In this document: piece after piece, positions 1 through 5,554 of the stretch
How positions within the stretch are numbered: the first letter of the stretch is position 1
Layout: every line of letters starts with the position of its first letter
NCBI GenBank assembly: GCA_902489215.1
Contig: CABTZE010000037.1
Coordinates: forward strand, 1-14,865
Reading direction: 5' to 3'
From: an uncultured Brevibacterium sp.
GTDB lineage: Bacteria > Actinomycetota > Actinomycetes > Actinomycetales > Brevibacteriaceae
DNA: 14,865 nucleotides
Made by a program: the position numbers and the translations under genes
Notes under the pieces: model-generated
Seen by the model: only the letters and a program-made list of their open reading frames with translations
What the model was told of the DNA's origin: nothing
Databases searched by the model: none

Positions 1-1468
1 ACCGGCCGAGCAGCATCGCAATGCCGATCGCGGTGTTCAGATACGGGGTGTCAGCGCCGAGACCGGCAAAAGCCGAACCGTTGTTGTTCGCTCCGGACGT
101 GAAGGCGTAGAGAACTTCCGTCAGGCCGTGCGGGCCGGGATTGAGCATCGCGTCGCGCACACCCGGCAGCAGAATGGAAACACCCACCCCGATCAGCACG
201 GTGAACGGAACGACGAGCGTATACATCGCGACGAGCTTGATTTCGCCCACGCCGATCTTCTTGCCCAGGTATTCAGGGCTGCGACCCACCATGAGGCCGG
301 AGATGAACACCGCGAGCATCGCAATGATGAGCATGCCGTACAGACCCGCACCAACACCTCCGGGGGCGATCTCGCCCAACAGCATGTTGAGTGTGAGCAG
401 CCCTCCGCCCAGAGCTGAGTAGCTGGAGTGGAACGAATCGACCGCTCCGGTCGAGGTCAGCGTCGTAGCGGTTGCGAAGAACGCTGATGGGATGACGCCC
501 AGGCGGGCTTCGCGGCCTTCGAGGGCGGCCCCGGCAAGGCGAGTGGCCGAATCGACGTTGGCCATTTCGCTCCACACCGTGAGTCCAAGGGCAATGAAGA
601 AGATCGTCGACATAGCGCCAAGCAGGGCGTAACCGTTCTTCTTCGAACCGACCATGATGCCGAAAGTGCGCGTCAGCGACACCGGAATGCACAGGATCAG
701 GAAGATCTCCAGCAGGTTCGTCCAGCCCATCGGGTTCTCAAACGGGTGGGCGGAATTGGCATTGAAGTAGCCGCCGCCGTTCGTGCCGAGCTCTTTGATT
801 GCCTCCTGGCTGGCCGCAGCGCCGCCTGGGATGGTCTGCTCACCGCCGCTGAGTGTTGCGAAGCTGATGGGTCCGCTGAGGTTCTGGATGGCACCGCCGA
901 TGACCAGCAGAACCGCTGCGATGAACGCCATCGGCAGCAGAATCCGAATGCAGCCGCGCACCAGGTCAGTCCAGAAGCACCCGAGTTCACTCACGCCGCT
1001 TTTTGCGGCGATACCGCGGGTGAGAGCAATGGCGACCGCCATGCCGACGGAAGCCGAAACGAAGTTCTGCAGGTTCTGGCCCAGCAGCTGCGTCAGCTGG
1101 CTCATGGCCGTTTCGCCCGAGTAGGACTGCCAGTTGGTGTTCGTCGTGAAGGACACGGCGGTGTTCCACGCCTGGTCGGGGTGAACGGGGCCGACCCCGT
1201 GGGCCAGCGGCAGCCACTGTTGAACGCGCTGCAGAAAGTACAGGCCGAGAACAGAAACGAGCGAAAACGCCAGAACGCTGCGCAGGTACACCTTCCACGG
1301 CTGCTGCGCTCGCGGGTTCACGCCGAGCAGACGGTAGATGAGCTTTTCAGCCTTCAGGTCTTTGTCTGTTGTGTACACGGTGGCCATGTAGCGGCCCAGC
1401 GGTCGGTAGACAACAGCCAGAGCGATGATGACGACGGCGATCTGCAGAAAGCCGATGAGGGTGATCAT
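1..1468 (-). CDS. kdpA: Potassium-transporting ATPase subunit A, KdpA (3' end outside window)
   Basis: KdpA is the K+-binding, channel-like membrane subunit of the high-affinity KdpFABC pump, which imports K+ using ATP hydrolysed by KdpB. The minus-strand frame from 1468 gives 489 residues and runs off the left edge. Family members have about 550-560, so roughly the last 65-70 residues are missing. All four selectivity-loop regions are recognisable: TTNTNWQSYSGE near residue 112, GTNGGGYFNANSAHPFENP near 229-246, a SALGGGLLTLNMLLGE stretch near 390-405, and TSGANNNGSAFAG near 465. Many hydrophobic segments fit its usual ten or so helices. The ATG overlaps the kdpF stop as ATGA, so the two are translationally coupled. 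kdpB and kdpC would lie beyond position 1; no kdpDE regulator genes are in the window. No frameshift was seen. Confidence 0.97.
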   Translation of the reverse strand, partial: MITLIGFLQIAVVIIALAVVYRPLGRYMATVYTTDKDLKAEKLIYRLLGVNPRAQQPWKVYLRSVLAFSLVSVLGLYFLQRVQQWLPLAHGVGPVHPDQAWNTAVSFTTNTNWQSYSGETAMSQLTQLLGQNLQNFVSASVGMAVAIALTRGIAAKSGVSELGCFWTDLVRGCIRILLPMAFIAAVLLVIGGAIQNLSGPISFATLSGGEQTIPGGAAASQEAIKELGTNGGGYFNANSAHPFENPMGWTNLLEIFLILCIPVSLTRTFGIMVGSKKNGYALLGAMSTIFFIALGLTVWSEMANVDSATRLAGAALEGREARLGVIPSAFFATATTLTSTGAVDSFHSSYSALGGGLLTLNMLLGEIAPGGVGAGLYGMLIIAMLAVFISGLMVGRSPEYLGKKIGVGEIKLVAMYTLVVPFTVLIGVGVSILLPGVRDAMLNPGPHGLTEVLYAFTSGANNNGSAFAGLGADTPYLNTAIGIAMLLGR

Positions 1469-1560
1469 GAGTCATCACCAGCTTTTTCAAGCAGGGAGCC
1501 GAACAGCGCGAAGCCGCCGAATGCGACTAACGTGCCGACGACGAAGATGAGGTCTGCCAC
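1465..1560 (-). CDS. kdpF: KdpF-like small membrane peptide (31 aa, GTG start)
   Basis: KdpF is a single-helix peptide that stabilises the KdpABC complex. This 31-residue frame lies directly before kdpA and its TGA overlaps the kdpA ATG (ATGA). It starts with GTG at 1560, preceded by AAAGGA (complement of 1568-1573) seven bases upstream. The peptide begins MADLIFVVGTLVAFGGFALF and ends in a charged EKAGDDS tail, giving one hydrophobic helix at about residues 3-24. Size, topology and position match KdpF, which is poorly conserved in sequence, so the identification rests on context. It is short enough that automatic gene calling may miss it. Confidence 0.82.
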   Translation of the reverse strand: MADLIFVVGTLVAFGGFALFGSLLEKAGDDS

Positions 1561-1566
1561 AGCAGC

Positions 1567-1573
1567 GTCCTTT
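1567..1573 (-). promoter_or_regulatory. Ribosome binding site of kdpF
   Basis: On the minus strand AAAGGA lies seven bases before the GTG at 1560. It fixes the start of the 31-codon kdpF gene. Confidence 0.6.
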
Positions 1574-1582
1574 GCGAAGGTA

Positions 1583-1641
1583 GGATGGTTTGCTCATCCA
1601 TTAACCAGCGCATCACCAGCCTGCGGCGGTGATATTGATGC
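1583..1641 (-). promoter_or_regulatory. Two hairpins upstream of kdpF
   Basis: Read on the minus strand there are two dyads. In the first, GCATCA (1641-1636) pairs with TGATGC (1615-1610); within it ATCACC (1633-1628) could instead pair with GGTGAT (1617-1612), and the two pairings compete for shared bases. The second is GGATG (1599-1595) with CATCC (1587-1583), just before the ribosome binding site. They could be leader structures if transcription starts upstream, or protein sites. I could not match them to a c-di-AMP (ydaO-type) or other known riboswitch, and the leader looks too short for one. Confidence 0.35.
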
Positions 1642-1646
1642 TTCTC

Positions 1647-1681
1647 TAACAGCCCCGGAACAGAATTAACGCTTTCTTAAC
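1647..1681 (-). promoter_or_regulatory. Candidate KdpE/OmpR-family operator: GTTA direct repeats
   Basis: On the minus strand GTTAAGAAAGC is followed exactly 11 bases later by GTTAATTCTG, and 20 bases after that by GTTAGAGAAGC. The first and third copies share 10 of 11 bases (GTTAAGAAAGC versus GTTAGAGAAGC). Direct repeats about 11 bp apart are the usual binding pattern of OmpR/PhoB-type regulators, the family of KdpE. Position, about 90-120 bp upstream of kdpF, suits an activator site. That KdpE is the binder is inferred from context only. Confidence 0.4.
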
Positions 1682-1698
1682 ACCCGCCGGGCCGGGAC

Positions 1699-1715
1699 CC
1701 GGAACAGTGTTCCGG
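1699..1715. repeat. Perfect 17-bp palindrome between the aminotransferase and kdpF
   Basis: CCGGAACA and TGTTCCGG flank a single G. The site is 30 bp past the aminotransferase stop codon and about 140 bp upstream of kdpF. A second TGTTCCGG lies nearby on the minus strand (1662-1655). It could be a terminator for the aminotransferase, although no T-run follows on either strand, or an operator for a dimeric repressor acting on kdp. Confidence 0.45.
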
Positions 1716-1744
1716 CACAGACCTTTCACGAGGTGCCGCTCGGC

Positions 1745-2971
1745 TTATGCGTGCATGCTCTTCTGGTCGTAGCTGGACAGGAACTCCTCAAGCCGGTTGA
1801 GGGCTTCTGCGAGGTCGGTGACGCTGGGCAGGGTGACCAGGCGGAAGTGGTCGGTGTCCTCCCAGTTGAAGGCGGTACCGTGGCTGACGAGGATCTTCTG
1901 TTCGCGGAGCAGGTCCAGTGCGAACTGTTCGTCGTCGACAATGCCGAAGCGGTCCTTGTCCAAACGGGGGAACAGGTAGAGGGCACCCTGGGCGGGCACG
2001 CAGTCCACGCCGTCGATTTCGTTGAGCCTGCGCGTGGCCAATTCCATCTGCGCACCCAGACGGCCCTGCGGCAGCACGAGGTCGTCAATCGACTGACGTC
2101 CCCCAAGGGAAGCCTGAATCGCGTACTGGGCGGGCACATTGGCGCACATGCGCATATCGGCCAGCAGTTTGATCCCGGCAATGTAGTCCTGGGCTTTCCA
2201 GTCCGGCCCGGTGATCGCCAGCCAGCCGGAACGGTAGCCGGCAACCCGGTAGGCCTTCGACAGTCCGGAGAACGTCAGACACAGCACATCCTCCCCGGTC
2301 AGGGAAGCCATGTTGATCATTTCGGCATCGCCGTAGGTGATCTTTTCGTAGATCTCATCGGCAAAGATCAGCAGTCCGTTCTTTTCGGCCAGCTGCACGA
2401 TCTTCGAAAGCGTTTCTCGCGAATACACGGCACCGGTGGGGTTGTTCGGGTTGATGACCACAATGCCCTTGGTGCGCGGGGTGATCTTCGCTTCGAGATC
2501 CTCAAGGTCCGGGTCCCAGCCCTCTTCTTCGAGGCACCGGTAGTGCACCGGGGTGCCGCCGGACAGGGCGACCGAGGCGGTCCACAGCGGATAGTCGGGG
2601 CTGGGCACCAGGATTTCGTCACCGGGATTGCACAGCGCCTGCAGCGACAGCGTGATGAGCTCAGAAACGCCGTTGCCCAAGAACACCTCGTCAGAATCAA
2701 GGTTCTCGATCCCGCGCGTTTCGTAGTACTGCACAACCGCGCGGCGAGCCGACGGCAGACCGCGGGAATCCGAATAGCCCTGCGCTTCCGGCAGGTGCTT
2801 GATCATGTCGACCAGCACCGCATCGGGTGCTTCGAAGCCGAACGGAGCCGGATTGCCGATATTGAGTTTGAGGATCTTGTGCCCCGCGGCCTCCATCTTC
2901 TGGGCCTCCGACAGGACGGGACCGCGCAGGTCATAGAGCACGTCTTTGAGCTTGTCCGACTGCTTGAACAT
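1745..2971 (-). CDS. Class I PLP-dependent aminotransferase (AlaA/AspC-type)
   Basis: A 408-residue cytosolic aminotransferase of the group containing E. coli AlaA (about 405 aa, glutamate-pyruvate transaminase) and the actinobacterial proteins annotated AspC. It would move amino groups between alanine or aspartate and 2-oxoglutarate. Visible motifs are NPNNPTG at 174-180 (cofactor-contacting Asn177), FADEIYE with Asp205 for the pyridine nitrogen, SGLSKAYRVAGYR with the PLP lysine Lys239, and Arg377 in HFRLVTLP for the substrate carboxylate. The start at 2971 is chosen because MFKQSDKL begins the family homology and AAAGG lies about six bases upstream; the frame stays open to 3109, but that extension is not family-like. 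It is a single gene divergent from the TRIC gene. Exact substrate (alanine versus aspartate) is not decided by sequence. Confidence 0.93.
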   Translation of the reverse strand: MFKQSDKLKDVLYDLRGPVLSEAQKMEAAGHKILKLNIGNPAPFGFEAPDAVLVDMIKHLPEAQGYSDSRGLPSARRAVVQYYETRGIENLDSDEVFLGNGVSELITLSLQALCNPGDEILVPSPDYPLWTASVALSGGTPVHYRCLEEEGWDPDLEDLEAKITPRTKGIVVINPNNPTGAVYSRETLSKIVQLAEKNGLLIFADEIYEKITYGDAEMINMASLTGEDVLCLTFSGLSKAYRVAGYRSGWLAITGPDWKAQDYIAGIKLLADMRMCANVPAQYAIQASLGGRQSIDDLVLPQGRLGAQMELATRRLNEIDGVDCVPAQGALYLFPRLDKDRFGIVDDEQFALDLLREQKILVSHGTAFNWEDTDHFRLVTLPSVTDLAEALNRLEEFLSSYDQKSMHA

Positions 2972-3002
2972 GGCTGCCTTTCTGCTGTGTGTGTCACACC
3001 AC

Positions 3003-3008
3003 ACACTA
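3003..3008 (-). promoter_or_regulatory. Candidate -10 element of the aminotransferase gene
   Basis: TAGTGT on the minus strand fits the actinobacterial TANNNT -10 pattern and would give a leader of about 25 bases including the AAAGG site. No convincing -35 box is visible. Next to it is a GT/AC-rich imperfect dyad (about 2985-3006). Confidence 0.3.
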
Positions 3009-3015
3009 GGCCACC

Positions 3016-3031
3016 GGGTTCGGGAGAACCC
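3016..3031. repeat. Small perfect hairpin in the divergent promoter region
   Basis: GGGTTC, a GGGA loop and GAACCC form a 6-bp stem between the divergent aminotransferase and TRIC genes. It may be an operator or chance; nothing else in 2972-3122 resembles a gene. Confidence 0.3.
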
Positions 3032-3107
3032 ACGACCACCGAGGTGCCGCCCGCCTCCCGCCCGATCTTCAAGGACGAGACAGGCGGCGTCGAAAGGGCG
3101 AGCGAGC

Positions 3108-3113
3108 AATAAT
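3108..3113 (+). promoter_or_regulatory. Candidate -10 element of the TRIC-DUF421 operon
   Basis: AATAAT matches TATAAT at five of six positions and ends nine bases before the ATG at 3123. It would give a leader of about three bases or none. If transcription starts further upstream, AGAGG (3114-3118) would serve as the ribosome site instead. Confidence 0.3.
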
Positions 3114-3122
3114 AGAGGCGCT

Positions 3123-3797
3123 ATGCCGTCGACAGATATGTACTTCTACATCCTCGACCTAGTGGGCGTCCTCGCGTTCGCCCTGTCGGGGAATCTTCTG
3201 GCGTCGCGAAAGAACATCGACCTCACCGGCGGAATCGTGCTGGGCATGCTGACTGCAACCGGCGGGGGAATCGTCCGCGACCTCATCCTTGCCACCCGGC
3301 CGGCGGCCTTCATGGATCCCGTCTACCTGCTCATCCCGATTGCGGCCGGCATCATCGTGTATCTGATCGGTCCACGCGTTGTGCAGGCCGAACGCGGCAT
3401 TGTGTTCTTCGATGCGATCGGCCTGGGCGTGTTCGTCGTCATCGGCACTACAAAGGCCCTGCACTACGGCATGCCGGTGCTGTCGGCAATTCTGCTGGGG
3501 CTCATGACCGGTGTGGGCGGCGGAATGCTGCGCGATGTCTTCGCCAACCGCGTCCCCGTTGTGTTCCAAAGCTCCGACCTCTACGTCATCCCCGCCGTCG
3601 TGGGTGCTGCCGTCACAGCCGCCCTCCACCAGTTCGACCTCATCGCCTGGTGGTCCGAAGTCGGAGTCATCGTGATGGTGACCGTCTTCCGGCTGCTGTC
3701 GCTGCGCTTTGGCTGGCGAGCACCCTCATCCATGCGCAGCTGGTCCATCCGGCCTATCACCCGCCGCACCCTGAGCAGAAATGAGGAACAGGAATGA
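3123..3797 (+). CDS. TRIC/UPF0126 family cation channel-like membrane protein
   Basis: This 224-residue protein belongs to the bacterial trimeric intracellular cation (TRIC, formerly UPF0126) family. Homotrimers of this family form monovalent-cation, K+-permeable channels in the cytoplasmic membrane. The family's internal duplication is visible: GGGIVRD at 47-53 and GGGMLRD at 132-138, each following a glycine-rich helix. About seven hydrophobic segments lie between residues 8 and 195, and the tail is basic. The ATG at 3123 is chosen because the family begins just before its first helix; the frame is open from 2946 but that part lacks homology. The stop overlaps the next gene as ATGA. Its closeness to kdp suggests, but does not prove, a role in K+ balance. 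Confidence 0.93.
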   Translation: MPSTDMYFYILDLVGVLAFALSGNLLASRKNIDLTGGIVLGMLTATGGGIVRDLILATRPAAFMDPVYLLIPIAAGIIVYLIGPRVVQAERGIVFFDAIGLGVFVVIGTTKALHYGMPVLSAILLGLMTGVGGGMLRDVFANRVPVVFQSSDLYVIPAVVGAAVTAALHQFDLIAWWSEVGVIVMVTVFRLLSLRFGWRAPSSMRSWSIRPITRRTLSRNEEQE

Positions 3798-4378
3798 CGC
3801 CTCCCGTTGGCTGGTGGTCGCAGACCGCGGCGAACCTCGGCATCGAACTGTGGCGAATCCCGTTCATCATCGGCGCGGCAATCGGCATCTACTTCATCCT
3901 GGCGCTGCTCGTGCGGCTCTACGGGGCGCGCTCGCTGTCGTCGCTGTACATGACCGACACGATCGCGGTCATCATGCTCGGCTCGGTTGCAGGCCGTGTG
4001 ATCCTCGGCAATAAGCCCACACTGGCCACCGGTGTGATCGCGTTGGTCTGCATCCTGACGCTCGCCTCGTTCATGCGGTTCATCAACCGCAGATTCGGAG
4101 CGCAGTCGCGCACGGCCCCGCACCCCATCGTCGTCATGGCCAATGGCGAAGTTCTGGAAGACCAGCTCAAGAGAGCCCACCTGGCCCGCGTTGACCTCTA
4201 TGCCGCGCTGCGTCAGAACGGGATTTTTCAGCCGGAAAACGTCCGCGGCGTCATCTTCGAACAGACCGGCCAGTTCACCGTCATCAAAATGGGCGAGCAG
4301 GTCGACCCTGAACTGCTCAGGGGTGTTGCCGGGGCCGAGAAGATCCTGGGGCACGAACCCGGGGACCTCACGGAATAA
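3794..4378 (+). CDS. DUF421 (YetF/YcaP-like) membrane protein
   Basis: A 194-residue protein with three N-terminal transmembrane segments (about 24-42, 54-71, 77-95) followed by a cytoplasmic domain. Family features are the YGARSLSSLYMTDTIAVI stretch at 43-60 and a C-terminal half with VMANGEVLEDQL (114-125), DLYAALRQNGI (134-144), and VRGVIFEQTGQFTVI (150-164). The biochemical role of DUF421 is not established; B. subtilis members are membrane proteins linked to spore and envelope phenotypes. The start overlaps the TRIC stop by four bases (ATGA), so the two are one translationally coupled unit. Whether it modulates the TRIC channel is unknown. Confidence 0.9.
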   Translation: MTPPVGWWSQTAANLGIELWRIPFIIGAAIGIYFILALLVRLYGARSLSSLYMTDTIAVIMLGSVAGRVILGNKPTLATGVIALVCILTLASFMRFINRRFGAQSRTAPHPIVVMANGEVLEDQLKRAHLARVDLYAALRQNGIFQPENVRGVIFEQTGQFTVIKMGEQVDPELLRGVAGAEKILGHEPGDLTE

Positions 4379-4422
4379 TGTCCGGGGTCGAGCCAGGGTG
4401 GGGTTAGCTTGGACTCGGATCT

Positions 4423-4477
4423 GGTTCACAATGACGAGGTGGAGGGCAGATCGCGGGTCTCTCAGGTTTTGTGAACC
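4423..4477. repeat. 9-bp perfect inverted repeat upstream of the Rieske gene
   Basis: GGTTCACAA at 4423-4431 is matched by its exact reverse complement TTGTGAACC at 4469-4477, with 37 bases between. The arms carry TCACA and TGTGA, the half-sites of CRP/GlxR-type operators, but in the opposite order and too far apart for one classical site. They lie 48-102 bp before the Rieske start. Looped binding by two dimers or an RNA stem are both possible. The rest of 4379-4524 shows nothing else recognisable. Confidence 0.4.
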
Positions 4478-4524
4478 CGGCTGTGGGAAGCTGGGCCCAA
4501 CACACTTCGGAGGAAGGAACATCT

Positions 4525-4914
4525 ATGTCCACCATGAGCAGGCGCGATGTCTTCAAAAGCGCCGGTGTCATCGGAACTGTCGCAGCCACGGGAACCGTTT
4601 TGGCAGCCTGCTCCAGCCAGGACCTCGGCGAAATCGAAGTCAATGTTGCAGACGTGCCGGAAGGCTCCGGCATCATCAAGGACAATTTCGTTGTCGTGCA
4701 GCCGGAAAAGGGACAGTTCAAAGCGTTCTCTGCGGTGTGCCCCCACCAGGGCTGCCTGGTCAACCAGGTGGACGAAGAGAAGATTGTCTGCCCCTGCCAC
4801 ACCTCGCACTTCTCTTCCAAGGACGGCTCGTTCATTTCCGGTGCCGCCCAGAAACCGCTTGACGAAGCTCAGCTGACCCAGGACGGCGACACGCTGCATG
4901 TCTCCGCAAAGTGA
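4525..4914 (+). CDS. Tat-exported Rieske [2Fe-2S] lipoprotein
   Basis: A 129-residue electron-transfer protein expected on the outer face of the membrane. The N-terminus has a twin-arginine signal (SRRDVFK, residues 5-11), a hydrophobic stretch and a lipobox LAAC with the lipidated Cys29, so it should fold in the cytoplasm, gain its cluster, cross by Tat and be anchored by lipid. The Rieske domain has both cluster-binding motifs: CPHQGC (Cys72, His74, with Cys77 for the disulfide) and CPCHTSHF (Cys89, His92, with Cys91 for the disulfide). The start is set by GGAGGAAGGA at 4509-4518. It is far shorter than the bc1-complex subunit QcrA and has no neighbouring cytochrome b, so it is a stand-alone Rieske protein; its redox partner is unknown. 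The last 17 bases overlap the next gene. Confidence 0.93.
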   Translation: MSTMSRRDVFKSAGVIGTVAATGTVLAACSSQDLGEIEVNVADVPEGSGIIKDNFVVVQPEKGQFKAFSAVCPHQGCLVNQVDEEKIVCPCHTSHFSSKDGSFISGAAQKPLDEAQLTQDGDTLHVSAK

Positions 4915-5554
4915 CGCCTCGAGCCGCGGCAAAACTGACGGCGCACAGAAAGTTCGCGCATCCGCGGCCAAAGAAAACGAATTCACCCACTACGGGCGTG
5001 TAGCCGGGTGGATGATCGCCCGGGGACTGTGGTCGGTCATCTTCGGAATCGTCGTGGTGTTCTGGCCGCGCGTGCAGATTGACAGCCCCTTCAACACGGC
5101 AGTCGGAGTGCGCACCGCAGCGCTGCTCATCCTGGCCTACATCGTCGTACAGGCGCTTATGCTGCTAGGCCAAGCGGCGAAAACCCCGGCCCTGCGCACC
5201 CAGCTGCTGGGCCAGGCCGTTGTCGTCATGCCGGCCGCCGGGTTCCTGCTCTTTGCAACCGAACCGGGCGCAGTGCGGGCCGCCATTATGGTGTGGGCGC
5301 TGCTGCACGGACTGCTCGAAGCGTGGATTTACCTGCGCGTGAAGCACCAGCGGATGTCCACCGACTTCGCAATCGCCGCAGCCGTCCACTTGCTCCTGGC
5401 CATCGCCATGATTGCCGGATCGAACATGAAAGCGCTGTCAGAAATGGGTCTGACGGGAGCGGCTGCAACGATCATCGGCGTGGTCTATGCAGTCGGCGGC
5501 TTTACACGCAACAATAGGAAAAACACCGGCGCAATCAGCGAGGATGGGGAATGA
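4898..5554 (+). CDS. Six-helix membrane protein, HdeD/DUF308-like
   Basis: A 218-residue integral membrane protein with a charged 35-residue cytoplasmic-looking N-terminus and six predicted helices (about 37-56, 71-92, 105-121, 127-146, 156-173, 183-201). The ARGLWSVIFGIVVVFWP stretch at 41-57 and the even helix count resemble HdeD (DUF308) proteins, known in E. coli for acid resistance; the assignment is by pattern and is tentative. The start at 4898 overlaps the end of the Rieske gene by 17 bases and the stop overlaps the OtsB-GH15 gene as ATGA. The next ATG would lie inside the first helix, so 4898 is preferred although no strong ribosome site precedes it, consistent with coupling to Rieske translation. 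Confidence 0.8.
   Translation: MSPQSDASSRGKTDGAQKVRASAAKENEFTHYGRVAGWMIARGLWSVIFGIVVVFWPRVQIDSPFNTAVGVRTAALLILAYIVVQALMLLGQAAKTPALRTQLLGQAVVVMPAAGFLLFATEPGAVRAAIMVWALLHGLLEAWIYLRVKHQRMSTDFAIAAAVHLLLAIAMIAGSNMKALSEMGLTGAAATIIGVVYAVGGFTRNNRKNTGAISEDGE

Noticed and set aside
746..1669. A 307-codon plus-strand frame opposite kdpA
   Set aside because: kdpA on the minus strand has all four selectivity-loop motifs; this frame is its shadow.
1561..1744. c-di-AMP (ydaO-type) riboswitch upstream of kdp
   Set aside because: Such switches do control K+ genes in some bacteria, but the region is short and I could not find the conserved elements; the hairpins are reported without that label.
1733..3112. 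A 459-codon open frame on the plus strand opposite the aminotransferase
   Set aside because: It lies exactly antisense to a well-supported gene, lacks family motifs, and is His/Gly/Arg-rich in the way expected of a GC-rich antisense frame.
3581..4522. A 313-codon minus-strand frame across the TRIC and DUF421 genes
   Set aside because: It crosses two real genes and an intergenic region antisense and reads as low-complexity charged sequence.
4525..4914. Rieske subunit of the cytochrome bc1 complex (QcrA)
   Set aside because: At 129 residues with a lipobox it is much smaller than actinobacterial QcrA, and no cytochrome b or c gene is adjacent.
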